Assembly: GCF_036373705.1 (NCBI RefSeq)
Contig: NC_089863.1
Location: 7,043,357 to 7,107,356 of the forward strand
Direction of reading: 5' to 3'
Length of the DNA: 64,000 nucleotides
DNA from: Amia ocellicauda
Lineage: Eukaryota > Chordata > Actinopteri > Amiiformes > Amiidae
Part shown: piece by piece, positions 34,267-46,596 of the stretch
Layout of the letters: each line of letters opens with the position of its first letter
How positions within the stretch are numbered: the first letter of the stretch is position 1
Translations under genes and position numbers: made by a program
Notes under the pieces: generated by a model
Told to the model about the DNA's origin: nothing
Seen by the model: only the letters and a program-made list of their open reading frames with translations
The model's database searches: none

Positions 34267-34380
34267 TGCAGAGAGCGCTCCCCGTTGACATGCAAAGTAC
34301 ATTTCAAGAAAAGTAACGTGTGAAATGGAACGACGAGGTGCAACTAGGAAAGCACCATGACTTTAATGGCTAAAGGAAGT

Positions 34381-34462
34381 TGGCAACGGTGGGATTCTAA
34401 CCCACGCCTCCAAAGAGACTGGAGCTTAAACGAAGCGCCTTAGACCACTCGGCCATGTTACC
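34381..34462 (-). pseudogene. Pseudo-Leu(UAA)
   Basis: Common faults plus A7-C66. Confidence 0.82.
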
Positions 34463-34846
34463 ACACACAGCACGATGTCTACGGTCACACCTGCTTCAGT
34501 CGTCTCATGTGGTGGACGCTTCTGCGTATCAACATTTTCAACAGCGCTGTTGACCTTTGCTGCTGTTGAAGATGCACCGAGTACATTAAGCATGAAAACA
34601 TCCCAATCTGTACGGGCTCGAAAGGATTGTATTGTGACCCGCACATACTGCGCAGTGGACTCGTAGTCTGTTTGCACGCAGACACAAGACTTCACCTGAA
34701 TCGACGTCTTTTGACGAAACTAGATTAAATGCATAGGATTTGATCATTGAAATCATCATGACAATAACTTCATACATACATGCATGCGTGCATGCATGCT
34801 TACATACATCCAGACATACAAAGCGGTAAGACAGGGCCTTTCCCCG

Positions 34847-34928
34847 GGTAGCGTGGCCGAGCGGTCTAAGGTGCTGGATTAAGGCTCCAGTCTCTTCGGA
34901 GGCGTGGGTTCAAATCCCACCGCTGCCA
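34847..34928 (+). tRNA. tRNA-Leu-AAG: tRNA-Leu(AAG)
   Basis: G10-U25 wobble; otherwise reference. T5 at 34938-34942. Confidence 0.93.
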
Positions 34929-35967
34929 GCAGCCATGTTTTTGCCCGTCTTCAACGACCTGGTTGACGACTTTGCTAGGTTTCAGCAAGACTCCCAGGCG
35001 GCATCCAAATGAACCAAAAACACACAGTGGTCTGTATACAGTTGTGAATGTGGCCCCACAGGATCTTAATGCAGTGTTTCGTAGATGCAGGGTCAAGACC
35101 GGGGTCGTGGATGGACAAGCGGCGCACGCAACCTGGGAGCAGAAACACACAGACGCACACCTGACGTTCATTACTTATGGCCCAAGTACCCGAGGAACGC
35201 TTGCTGATGGAGTGCAGGTGGACCCAGGGGCGTTGTGCGTCGCTGATTCCCTCAAACGAAAACAAATGATAATAAGGCACACGGGCAAGCTTAATAATAA
35301 AAGTTGGGAATAAGAAATGAGACAATGAGGTGAAAGCAAATCAAAACACAAAATAAAAGGCAATATAATGCCAACCAAAATACACAACCATATTGAATAG
35401 AGAGAAGCGAATGATGAATGTAATAAAAATGAGAGATTAGAAGAGCTCATTAACACCGTCCGAAACATGAACTTTACATTCCTGATGCTATCTGGGCTGT
35501 ACGTGCACCTTCCCCAAGGGTGAGAGCTTTGCCTCTTGTTTTATGGAGGTGTAGATCTTAATGTCATTGCTTTCGTTTCATTCCATCTTCTAATTGCACC
35601 AAGGTGTGGCTCTTTGGCTGCTGAAGTGCCCACCAGTAACTTGGGCATTGCGGGGAATTGATTGAGGGTGGTGTGGTCACTTGAAATCTTGATAGTGGGG
35701 CCTTTTCTCATATACCTCGCCCCAGGACCAAAAATTCAGCGCTGGCATTTCAGCCACACCAGCCCCCACCCAAGACCAAAAGCAGGCAGACACGCCCTGC
35801 ACCCTCGCAGGCCATCTCCCACCATGCAAACCGCCAACCCGGCTATTGCACTCGAGGGTAATGACAACATTTTGAGACAGGACGGAACAGGATTGCAACG
35901 TAATGGAAAGAGATGAACACTTTATTGAGGCAGCGTCATTGCTCTTCTGTAAGAGGCTGCCGTGATC

Positions 35968-36049
35968 CGACGAGGAAGGGATTCGAACCCATGCGTGCAC
36001 AGCACAATGGATTAGCAGTCCATCGCCTTAACCACTCGGCCACCTCGTC
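35968..36049 (-). tRNA. tRNA-Ser-GCT: tRNA-Ser(GCT), one T-stem mismatch
   Basis: U50-U64 clash (gaggaaggg on plus); otherwise sound. No nearby T4 run. Confidence 0.82.
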
Positions 36050-36163
36050 TGCCGAGAGCGCTCATCGTTGACATGCAAAGTACATTTCAAGAAAAGTAAC
36101 GTGTGAAATGGAACGACGAGGTGCAACTAGGAAAGCACCATGACTTTAATGGCTAAAGGAAGT

Positions 36164-36245
36164 TGGCAACGGTGGGATTCTAACCCACGCCTCCAAAGAG
36201 ACTGGAGCTTAAATGAAGCGCCTTAGACCACTCGGCCACGTTACC
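36164..36245 (-). pseudogene. Pseudo-Leu(UAA), A31 variant
   Basis: As 6796-6877. Confidence 0.82.
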
Positions 36246-37403
36246 ACACACAGCACGATGTCTACGGTCACACCTGCTTCAGTCGTCTCATGTGGTGGAC
36301 GCTTCTGCGTATCAACATTTTCAACAGCGCTGTTGACCTTTGCTGCTGTTGAAGATGCACCGAGTACATTAAGCATGAAAACATCCCAATCTGTACGGGC
36401 TTGAAAGGATTGTATTGTGACCCGCACATACTGCGCAGTGGACTCGTAGTCTGTTTGCACGCAGACACAAGACTTCACCTGAATCGACGTCTTTTGACGA
36501 AACTAGATTAAATGCATAGGATTTGATCATTGAAATCATCATGACAATAACTTCATACATACATGCATGCGTGCATGCATGCTTACATACATCCAGACAT
36601 AAAAAGCGGTAAGACAGGGCCCTTCCCCGGGTAGCGTGTGTAGCGGAGTGCAGGTGGACCCAGGGGCGTTGTGCGGCGCTGATTCCCTCAAACGAAAACA
36701 AATGATAATAAGGCACACGTGCAAGCTTAATAATAACAGTTGGGAATAAGAAATGAGACAATGAGGTGAAAGCAAATCAAAACACAAAATAAAAGGCAAT
36801 ATAATGCCAACCAAAATACACAACCATATTGAATAGAGAGAAGCGAATGATGAATGTAATAAAAATGAGAGATTAGAAGAGCTCATTAACACCGTCCGAA
36901 ACATGAACTTTACATTCCTGATGCTATCTGGGCTGTACGTGCACCTTCCCCAAGGGTGAGAGCTTTGCCTCTTGTTTTATGGAGGTGTAGATCTTAATGT
37001 CATTGCTTTCGTTTCATTCCATCTTCTAATTGCACCAAGGTGTGGCTCTTTGGCTGCTGAAGTGCCCACCAGTAACTTGGGCTTTGCGGGGAATTGATTG
37101 AGGGTGGTGTGGTCACTTGAAATCTTGATAGTGGGGCCTTTTCTCATATACCTCGCCCCAGGACCAAAAATTCAGCGCTGGCATTTCAGCCACACCAGCC
37201 CCCACCCAAGACCAAAAGCAAGAACACACGCCCTGCACCCTCGCAGGCCATCTCCCACCATGCACACCGCCACCCCGGCTATTGCACTCGAGGGTAATGA
37301 CAACATTTTGAGACAGGACGGAACAGGATTGCAACGTAATGGAAAGAGATGAACACTTTATTGAGGCAGCATCATTGCTCTTCTGTAAAAGGCTGCCGTG
37401 ATC

Positions 37404-37485
37404 CGACGAGGATGGGATTGGAACCCACGCGTGCACAGCACAATGGATTAGCAGTCCATCGCCTTAACCACTCGGCCACCTCGTC
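37404..37485 (-). tRNA. tRNA-Ser-GCT: tRNA-Ser(GCT) with B-box change
   Basis: R57 is C (GGTTCCAATCC), outside the B-box consensus. Stems are sound and a T4 run lies 13 nt downstream. Same change at 41663. Confidence 0.75.
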
Positions 37486-37599
37486 TGCAGAGAGCGCTCA
37501 TCGTTGACATGCAAAGTACATTTCAAGAAAAGTAACGTGTGAAATGGAACAACGAGGTGCAACTAGGAAAGCACCATGACTTTAATGGCTAAAGGAAGT

Positions 37600-37681
37600 T
37601 GGCAACGGTGGGATTCTAACCCACGCCTCCAAAGAGACTGGAGCTTAAACGAAGCGCCTTAGACCACTCGGCCATGTTACC
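37600..37681 (-). pseudogene. Pseudo-Leu(UAA)
   Basis: Common faults plus A7-C66. Confidence 0.82.
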
Positions 37682-38065
37682 ACACACAGCACGATGTCTA
37701 CGGTCACACCTGCTTCAGTCGTCTCATGTGGTGGACGCTTCTGCGTATCAACATTTTCAACAGCGCTGTTGACCTTTGCTGCTGTTGAAGATGCACCGAG
37801 TACATTAAGCATGAAAACATCCCAATCTGTACGGGCTCGAAAGGATTGTATTGTGACCCGCACATACTGCGCAGTGGACTCCTAGTCTGTTTGCACGCAG
37901 ACACAAGACTTCACCTGAATCGACGTCTTTTGACGAAACTAGATTAAATGCATAGGATTTGATCATTGAAATCATCATGACAATAACTTCATACATACAT
38001 GCATGCGTGCATGCATGCTTACATACATCCAGACATACAAAGCAGTAAGACAGGGCCTTTCCCCG

Positions 38066-38147
38066 GGTAGCTTGGCCGAGCTGTCAAAGGTGCTGGATTA
38101 AGGCTCCAGTCTCTTCGGAGGCGTGGGTTCAAATCCCACCGCTGCCA
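38066..38147 (+). pseudogene. Weakened tRNA-Leu(AAG)
   Basis: U7-C66 clash (ggtagctt), a lost D-loop G (gagctgtc) and a further change tcaaagg. The D-loop change is shared with 21972-22053. T5 at 38157-38161 intact. Confidence 0.65.
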
Positions 38148-38702
38148 GCAGCCATGTTTTTGCCCGTCTTCAACGACCTGGTTGACGACTTTGCTAGGTT
38201 TCAGCAAGACTCCCAGGCGGCATCCAAATGAACCAAAAACACACAGTGGTCTATATACAGTTGTGAATGTGGCCCCACAGGATCTTAATGCAGTGTTTCG
38301 TAGATGCAGGGTCAAGACCGGGGTCGTGGATGGACAAGCGGCGCACGCAACCTGGGAGCAGAAACACACAGACGCACACCTGACGTTCATTACTTATGGC
38401 CCAAGTACCCGAGGAACGCTTGCTGATGGAGTGCAGGTGGACCCAGGGGCGTTGTGCGTCGCTGATTCCCTCAAACGAAAACAAATGATAATAAGGCACA
38501 CGGGCAAGCTTAATAATAAAAGTTGGGAATAAGAAATGAGACAATGAGGTGAAAGCAAATCAAAACACAAAATAAAAGGCAATATAATGCCATCCAAAAT
38601 ACACAACCATATTGAATAGAGAGAAGCGAATGATGAATGTAATAAAAATGAGAGATTAGAAGAGCTCATTAACACCGTCCGAAACATGAACTTTACATTC
38701 CT

Positions 38703-39742
38703 GATGCTATCTGGGCTGTACGTGCACCTTCCCCAAGGGTGAGAGCTTTGCCTCTTGTTTTATGGAGGTGTAGATCTTAATGTCATTGCTTTCGTTTCAT
38801 TCCATGTTCTAATTGCACCAAGGTGTGGCTCTTTGGCTGCTGAAATGCCCACCAGTAACTTGGGCTTTGCGGGGAATTCATTGAGGGTGATGTGCATGCA
38901 AAGTACATGTCCAGAAAAGTAACGTGTGAAATTGAATGACGAGGTGCAACTAGGAAAGCACCATGACTTTAATGGCTAAAGGAAGTTGGCAACGATAGGA
39001 TTCTAACCCACGCCTCCAAAGAGACTGGAGCTTAAATGAAGCGCCTTAGACCACTCGGCCACATTACCACACACAGTACGATGCCTACGGTCACACCTGC
39101 TTCAGTCATCTCACGTGGTGGACGCTTCTGCGTATCAACATTTTCAACAGCGCTGTTGACCTTTGCTGCTGTTGAAGATGCACCGAGTACATTAAGCATG
39201 AAAACATCCCAATCTGTACGGGCTCGAAAGGATTGTATTGTGACCCGCACATACTGCGCAGTGGACTCGTAGTCTGTTTGCACGCAGACACAAGACTTCA
39301 CCTGAATCGACGTCTTTTGACGAAACTAGATTAAATGCATAGGATTTGATCATTGAAATCATCATGACAATAACTTCATACATACATGCATGCGTGCATG
39401 CATGCTTACATACATCCAGACATACAAAGCGGTAAGACAGGGCCCTTCCCCGGGTAGCGTGTGTAGCGGAGTGCAGGTGGACCCAGGGGCGTTGTGCGGC
39501 GCTGATTCCCTCAAACGAAAACAAATGATAATAAGGCACACGTGCAAGCTTAATAATAACAGTTGGGAATAAGAAATGAGACAATGAGGTGAAAGCAAAT
39601 CAAAACACAAAATAAAAGGCAATATAATGCCAACCAAAATACACAACCATATTGAATAGAGAGAAGCGAATGATGAATGTAATAAAAATGAGAGATTAGA
39701 AGAGCTCATTAACACCGTCCGAAACATGAACTTTACATTCCT
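38703..39742. repeat. Unit 25, truncated and divergent medium unit (1,040 bp)
   Basis: A further 396 bp is missing between gagggtgatgtg and catgcaaagt, removing most of the left spacer and Ser(GCT). The M scar for Leu is standard. Private substitutions cluster from about 38845 to 39115 (for example aattcattg, catgtccag, attgaatgac, cgataggatt, gtacgatgcc), several times denser than in any neighbour, while its right half is typical. Confidence 0.93.
38987..39068 (-). pseudogene. Pseudo-Leu(UAA), divergent copy
   Basis: Common C56A fault and A31, plus a U6-G67 wobble and two T-stem wobbles (acgatagg). The only tRNA-like element in this unit. Confidence 0.8.
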
Positions 39743-40226
39743 GATGCTATCTGGGCTGTACGTGCACCTTCCCCAAGGGTGAGAGTTTTGCCTCTTGTTT
39801 TATGGAGGTGTAGATCTTAATGTCATTGCTTTTGTTTCATTCCATCTTCTAATTGCACCAAGGTGTGGCTCTTTGGCTGCTGAAGTGCCCACCAGTAACT
39901 TGGGCTTTGCGGGGAATTGATTGAGGGTGGTGTGGTCACTTGAAATCTTGATAGTGGGGCCTTTTCTCATATACCTCGCCCCAGGACCAAAAATTCAGCG
40001 CTGGCATTTCAGCCACACCAGCCCCCACCCAAGACCAAAAGCAAGCAGACACGCCCTGCACCCTCGCAGGCCATCTCCCACCATGCACACCGCCACCCCG
40101 GCTATTGCACTCGAGGGTAATGACAACATTTTGAGACAGGACGGAACAGGATTGCAACGTAATGGAAAGAGATGAACACTTTATTGAGGCAGCATCATTG
40201 CTCTTCTGTAAAAGGCTGCCGTGATC

Positions 40227-40308
40227 CGACGAGGATGGGATTCTAACCCACGCGTGCACAGCACAATGGATTAGCAGTCCATCGCCTTAACCACTCGGCC
40301 ACCTCATC
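40227..40308 (-). pseudogene. tRNA-Ser(GCT) with C56A, as in pseudo-Leu
   Basis: T loop is TTAGAAT, the same fault as in every pseudo-Leu; on plus, gggattctaacccacgc is identical in both genes. U3-G70 wobble. T4 run 13 nt downstream is kept. B box broken. Confidence 0.75.
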
Positions 40309-40422
40309 TGCAGAGAGAGCTCATCGTTGACATGCAAAGTACATTTCAAGAAAAGTAACGTGTGAAATGGAACGACGAGGTGCAACTAGGAAAGCACCAT
40401 GACTTTAATGGCTAAAGGAAGT

Positions 40423-40504
40423 TGGCAACGGTGGGATTCTAACCCACGCCTCCAAAGAGACTGGAGCTTAAATGAAGCGCCTTAGACCACTCGGCCACGT
40501 TACC
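40423..40504 (-). pseudogene. Pseudo-Leu(UAA), A31 variant
   Basis: As 6796-6877. Confidence 0.82.
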
Positions 40505-41662
40505 ACACACAGCACGATGTCTACGGTCACACCTGCTTCAGTCGTCTCATGTGGTGGACGCTTCTGCGTATCAACATTTTCAACAGCGCTGTTGACCTTT
40601 GCTGCTGTTGAAGATGCACCGAGTACATTAAGCATGAAAACATCCCAATCTGTACGGGCTCGAAAGGATTGTATTGTGACCCGCACATACTGCGCAGTGG
40701 ACTCGTAGTCTGTTTGCACGCAGACACAAGACTTCACCTGAATCTACGTCTTTTGACGAAACTAGATTAAATGCATAGGATTTGATCATTGAAATCATCA
40801 TGACAATAACTTCATACATACATGCATGCGTGCATGCATGCTTACATACATCCAGACATAAAAAGCGGTAAGACAGGGCCCTTCCCCGGGTAGCGTGTGT
40901 AGCGGAGTGCAGGTGGACCCAGGGGCGGTGTGCGGCGCTGATTCCCTCAAACGAAAACAAATGATAATAAGGCACACGTGCAAGCTTAATAATAACAGTT
41001 GGGAATAAGAAATGAGACAATGAGGTGAAAGCAAATCAAAACACAAAATAAAAGGCAATATAATGCCAACCAAAATACACAACCATATTGAATAGAGAGA
41101 AGCGAATGATGAATGTAATAAAAATGAGAGATTAGAAGAGCTCATTAACACCGTCCGAAACATGAACTTTACATTCCTGATGCTATCTGGGCTGTACGTG
41201 CACCTTCCCCAAGGGTGAGAGCTTTGCCTCTTGTTTTATGGAGGTGTAGATCTTAATGTCATTGCTTTCGTTTCATTCCATCTTCTAATTGCACCAAGGT
41301 GTGGCTCTTTGGCTGCTGAAGTGCCCACCAGTAACTTGGGCTTTGCGGGGAATTGATTGAGGGTGGTGTGGTCACTTGAAATCTTGATAGTGGGGCCTTT
41401 TCTCATATACCTCGCCCCAGGACCAAAAATTCAGCGCTGGCATTTCAGCCACACCAGCCCCCACCCAAGACCAAAAGCAAGAAGACACGCCCTGCACCCT
41501 CGCAGGCCATCTCCCACCATGCACACCGCCACCCCGGCTATTGCACTCGAGGGTAATGACAACATTTTGAGACAGGACGGAACAGGATTGCAACGTAATG
41601 GAAAGAGATGAACACTTTATTGAGGCAGCATCATTGCTCTTCTGTAAAAGGCTGCCGTGATC

Positions 41663-41744
41663 CGACGAGGATGGGATTGGAACCCACGCGTGCACAGCAC
41701 AATGGATTAGCAGTCCATCGCCTTAACCACTCGGCCACCTCGTC
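41663..41744 (-). tRNA. tRNA-Ser-GCT: tRNA-Ser(GCT) with B-box change
   Basis: C57 as in 37404-37485; stems sound; T4 run present. Confidence 0.75.
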
Positions 41745-41858
41745 TGCAGAGAGCGCTCATCGTTGACATGCAAAGTACATTTCAAGAAAAGTAACGTGTG
41801 AAATGGAACGACGAGGTGCAACTAGGAAAGCACCATGACTTTAATGGCTAAAGGAAGT

Positions 41859-41940
41859 TGGCAACGGTGGGATTCTAACCCACGCCTCCAAAGAGACTGG
41901 AGCTTAAATGAAGCGCCTTAGACCACTCGGCCACGTTACC
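41859..41940 (-). pseudogene. Pseudo-Leu(UAA), A31 variant
   Basis: As 6796-6877. Confidence 0.82.
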
Positions 41941-43098
41941 ACACACAGCACGATGTCTACGGTCACACCTGCTTCAGTCGTCTCATGTGGTGGACGCTTC
42001 TGCGTATCAACATTTTCAACAGCGCTGTTGACCTTTGCTGCTGTTGAAGATGCACCGAGTACATTAAGCATGAAAACATCCCAATCTGTACGGGCTCGAA
42101 AGGATTGTATTGTGACCCGCACATACTGCGCAGTGGACTCGTAGTCTGTTTGCACGCAGACACAAGACTTCACCTGAATCGACGTCTTTTGACGAAACTA
42201 GATTAAATGCATAGGATTTGATCATTGAAATCATCATGACAATAACTTCATACATACATGCATGCGTGCATGCATGCTTACATACATCCAGACATACAAA
42301 GCGGTAAGACAGGGCCCTTCCCCGGGTAGCGTGTGTAGCGGAGTGCAGGTGGACCCAGGGGCGTTGTGCGGCGCTGATTCCCTCAAACGAAAACAAATGA
42401 TAATAAGGCACACGTGCAAGCTTAATAATAACAGTTGGGAATAAGAAATGAGACAATGAGGTGAAAGCAAATCAAAACACAAAATAAAAGGCAATATAAT
42501 GCCAACCAAAATACACAACCATATTGAATAGAGAGAAGCGAATGATTAATGTAATAAAAATGAGAGATTAGAAGAGCTCATTAACACCGTCCAAAACATG
42601 AACTTTACATTCCTGATGCTATCTGGGCTGTACGTGCACCTTCCCCAAGGGTGAGAGCTTTGCCTCTTGTTTTATGGAGGTGTAGATCTTAATGTCTTTG
42701 CTTTCGTTTCATTCCATCTTCTAATTGCACCAAGGTGTGGCTCTTTGGCTGCTGAAGTGCCCACCAGTAACTTGGGCTTTGCGGGGAATTGATTGAGGGT
42801 GGTGTGGTCACTTGAAATCTTGATAGTGGGGCCTTTTCTCATATACCTCGCCCCAGGACCAAAAATTCAGCGCTGGCATTTCAGCCACACCAGCCCCCAC
42901 CCAAGACCCAAAGCAAGCAGACACGCCCTGCACCCTCGCAGGCCATCTCCCACCATGCACACCACCACCCCGGCGATTGCACTCGAGGGTAATGACAACA
43001 TTTTGAGACAGGACGGAACAGGATTGCAACGTAATGGAAAGAGATGAACACTTTATTGTGGCAGCATCATTGCTCTTCTGTAAGAGGCTGCCGTGATC

Positions 43099-43180
43099 CG
43101 ACAAGGATGTGATTCGAACCCACGCGTGCACAGCACAATGGATTAGCAGTCCATCGCCTTAAACACTCGGCCACCTCGTC
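43099..43180 (-). pseudogene. Weakened tRNA-Ser(GCT)
   Basis: A conserved D-loop G is U (GAGTGTTTAAG), damaging the A box; G52-A62 clash in the T stem; G4-U69 wobble. Confidence 0.65.
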
Positions 43181-43294
43181 TGCCGAGAGCGCTCCCCGTT
43201 GACATGCAAAGTACATTTCAAGAAAAGTAACGTGTGAAATGGAACGACGAGGTGCAACTAGAAAAGCACCATGACTTTAATGGCTAAAGGAAGT

Positions 43295-43376
43295 TGGCAA
43301 CGGTGGGATTCTAACCCATGCCTCCAAAGAGACTGGAGCTTAAACGAAGCGCCTTAGACCACTCGGCCATGTTACC
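43295..43376 (-). pseudogene. Pseudo-Leu(UAA)
   Basis: Common faults plus A7-C66 and A49-C65. Confidence 0.82.
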
Positions 43377-43760
43377 ACACACAGCACGATGTCTACGGTC
43401 ACACCTGCTTCAGTCGTCTCATGTGGTGGATGCTTCTGCGTATCAACATTTTCAACAGCGCTGTTGACCTTTGCTGCTGTTGAAGATGTACCGAGTACAT
43501 TAAGCATGAAAACATCCCAATCTGTACGGGCTCGAAAGGATTGTATTGTGACCCGCACATACTGCGCAGTGGACTCGTAGTCTGTTTGCACGCAGACACA
43601 AGACTTCACCTGAATCGACGTCTTTTGACGAAACTAGATTAAATGCATAGGATTTGATCATTGAAATCATCATGACAATAACTTCATACATACATGCATG
43701 CGTGCATGCATGCTTACATACATCCAGACATACAAAGCGGTAAGACAGGGCCTTTCCCCG

Positions 43761-43842
43761 GGTAGCGTGGCCGAGCGGTCTAAGGCGCTGGATTAAGGCT
43801 CCAGTCTCTTCGGAGGCGTGGGTTCAAATCCCACCGCTGCCA
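43761..43842 (+). tRNA. tRNA-Leu-AAG: tRNA-Leu(AAG)
   Basis: Reference sequence; T5 at 43852-43856. Confidence 0.96.
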
Positions 43843-44881
43843 GCAGCCATGTTTTTGCCCGTCTTCAACGACCTGGTTGACGACTTTGCTAGGTTTCAGC
43901 AAGACTCCCAGGCGGCATCCAAATGAACCAAAAACACACAGTGGTCTGTATACAGTTGTGAATGTGGCCCCACAGGATCTTAATGCAGTGTTTCGTAGAT
44001 GCAGGGTCAAGACCGGGGTCGTGGATGGACAAGCGGCGCACGCAACCTGGGAGCAGAAACACACAGACGCACACCTGACGTTCATTACTTATGGCCCAAG
44101 TACCCGAGGAACGCTTGCTGATGGAGTGCAGGTGGACCCAGGGGCGTTGTGCGTCGCTGATTCCCTCAAACGAAAACAAATGATAATAAGGCACACGGGC
44201 AAGCTTAATAATAAAAGTTGGGAATAAGAAATGAGACAATGAGGTGAAAGCAAATCAAAACACAAAATAAAAGGCAATATAATGCCAACCAAAATACACA
44301 ACCATATTGAATAGAGAGAAGCGAATGATGAATGTAATAAAAATGAGAGATTAGAAGAGCTCATTAACACCGTCCGAAACATGAACTTTACATTCCTGAT
44401 GCTATCTGGGCTGTACGTGCACCTTCCCCAAGGGTGAGAGCTTTGCCTCTTGTTTTATGGAGGTGTAGATCTTAATGTCATTGCTTTCGTTTCATTCCAT
44501 CTTCTAATTGCACCAAGGTGTGGCTCTTTGGCTGCTGAAGTGCCCACCAGTAACTTGGGCTTTGCGGGGAATTGATTGAGGGTGGTGTGGTCACTTGAAA
44601 TCTTGATAGTGGGGCCTTTTCTCATATACCTCGCCCCAGGACCAAAAATTCAGCGCTGGCATTTCAGCCACACCAGCCCCCACCCAAGACCAAAAGCAAG
44701 CAGACATGCCCTGCACCCTCGCAGGCCATCTCCCACCATGCACACCACCACCCCGGCTATTGCACTCGAGGGTAATGACAACATTTTGAGACAGGACGGA
44801 ACAGGATTGCAACGTAATGGAAAGACATGAACACTTTATTGAGGCAGCATCATTGCTCTTCTGTAAGAGGCTGCCGTGATC

Positions 44882-44963
44882 CGACGAGGATGGGATTCGA
44901 ACCCATGCGTGCACAGCACAATGGATTAGCAGTCCATCGCCTTAACCACTCGGCCACCTCGTC
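44882..44963 (-). tRNA. tRNA-Ser-GCT: tRNA-Ser(GCT)
   Basis: Sound, A49-U65 variant; no nearby T4 run. Confidence 0.93.
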
Positions 44964-45077
44964 TGCCAAGAGCGCTCATCGTTGACATGCAAAGTACATT
45001 TCAAGAAAAGTAACGTGTGAAATGGAACGACGAGGTGCAACTAGGAAAGCACCATGACTTTAATGGCTAAAGGAAGT

Positions 45078-45159
45078 TGGCAACGGTGGAATTCTAACCC
45101 ACGCCTCCAAAGAGACTGGAGCTTAAACGAAGCGCCTTAGACCACTCGGCCACGTTACC
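45078..45159 (-). pseudogene. Pseudo-Leu(UAA)
   Basis: Common faults plus U61, as 32945-33026. Confidence 0.82.
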
Positions 45160-46318
45160 ACACACAGCACGATGTCTACGGTCACACCTGCTTCAGTCGT
45201 CTCATGTGGTGGACGCTTCTGCGTATCAACATTTTCAACAGCGCTGTTGACCTTTGCTGCTGTTGAAGATGCACCGAGTACATTAAGCATGAAAACATCC
45301 CAATCTGTACGGGCTCGAAAGGATTGTATTGTGACCCGCACATACTGCGCAGTGGACTCGTAGTCTGTTTGCACGCAGACACAAGACTTCACCTGAATCG
45401 ACGTCTTTTGACGAAACTAGATTAAATGCATAGGATTTGATCATTGAAATCATCATGACAATAACTTCATACATACATGCATGCGTGCATGCATGCTTAC
45501 ATACATCCAGACATACAAAGCGGTAAGACAGGGCCCTTCCCCGAGGAACGCTTGCTGATGGAGTGCAGGTGGACCCAGGGGCGTTGTGCGGCGCTGATTC
45601 CCTCAAACGAAAACAAATGATAATAAGGCACACGTGCAAGCTTAATAATAACAGTTGGGAATAAGAAATGAGACAATGAGGTGAAAGCAAATCAAAACAC
45701 AAAATAAAAGGCAATATAATGCCAACCAAAATACACAACCATATTGAATAGAGAGAAGCGAATGATGAATGTAATAAAAATGAGAGATTAGAAGAGCTCA
45801 TTAACACCGTCCGAAACATGAACTTTACATTCCTGATGCTATCTGGGGTGTACGTGCACCTTCCCCAAGGGTGAGAGCTTTGCCTCTTGTTTTATGGAGG
45901 TGTAGATCTTAATGTCATTGCTTTCGTTTCATTCCATCTTCTAATTGCACCAAGGTGTGGCTCTTTGGCTGCTGAAGTGCCCACCAGTAACTTGGGCTTT
46001 GCGGGGAATTGATTGAGGGTGGTGTGGTCACTTGAAATCTTGATAGTGGGGCCTTTTCTCACATACCTCGCCCCAGGACCAAAAATTCAGCGCTGGCATT
46101 TCAGCCACACCAGCCCCCACCCAAGACCCAAAGCAAGCAGACACGCCCTGCACCCTCGCAGGCCATCTCCCACCATGCACACCGCCACCCCGGCTATTGC
46201 ACTCGAGGGTAATGACAACATTTTGAGACAGGACGGAACTGGATTGCAACGTAATGGAAAGAGATGAACACTTTATTGAGGCAGCATCATTGCTCTTCTG
46301 TAAAAGGCTGCCGTGATC

Positions 46319-46400
46319 CGACGAGGATGGGATTCGAACCCACGCGTGCACAGCACAATGGATTAGCAGTCCATGGCCTTAACCACTCGGCCACCTCGTC
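46319..46400 (-). tRNA. tRNA-Ser-GCT: tRNA-Ser(GCT) with T4 terminator
   Basis: C26 in place of G26 at the D/anticodon junction (ccatggcc on plus); otherwise consensus. T4 run present. Confidence 0.92.
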
Positions 46401-46514
46401 TGCAGAGAGCACTCATCGTTGACATGCAAAGTACATTTCAAGAAAAGTAACGTGTGAAATGGAACGACGAGGTGCAACTAGGAAAGCACCATGACTTTAA
46501 TGGCTAAAGGAAGT

Positions 46515-46596
46515 TGGCAACGGTGGGATTCTAACCCACGCCTCCAAAGAGACTGGAGCTTAAATGAAGCGCCTTAGACCACTCGGCCACGTTACC
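46515..46596 (-). pseudogene. Pseudo-Leu(UAA), A31 variant
   Basis: As 6796-6877. Confidence 0.82.

Larger units (their letters stand above)
33701..35483. repeat. Unit 22, long form (L, 1,783 bp)
   Basis: Opens with tctggggtgt and has ctcacatacc, both shared with units 3, 30 and 39. Confidence 0.94.
35484..36919. repeat. Unit 23, medium form (M, 1,436 bp)
   Basis: Standard M scar; several private changes in the left spacer (agcaggcag, atgcaaaccgccaac). Confidence 0.94.
36920..38702. repeat. Unit 24, long form (L, 1,783 bp)
   Basis: Left half shares agcaagaaca-type changes and gattggaacc with unit 27, although that unit is medium. Confidence 0.94.
39743..41178. repeat. Unit 26, medium form (M, 1,436 bp)
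   Basis: Standard M scar; shares cctcatctgcagagagag and agacataaaaagcgg with unit 20. Confidence 0.94.
41179..42614. repeat. Unit 27, medium form (M, 1,436 bp)
   Basis: Standard M scar; left half akin to unit 24. Confidence 0.94.
42615..44397. repeat. Unit 28, long form (L, 1,783 bp)
   Basis: Ser copy related to block A first units; central part (gaaaagcacc, gatgtaccg) like unit 31. Confidence 0.94.
44398..45834. repeat. Unit 29, medium form M' (1,437 bp)
   Basis: cttccccg joins directly to aggaacgc. The 346-bp deletion starts at the first base of Leu(AAG) and its ends share cccg, a microhomology. Independent of the M deletion. Confidence 0.94.
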
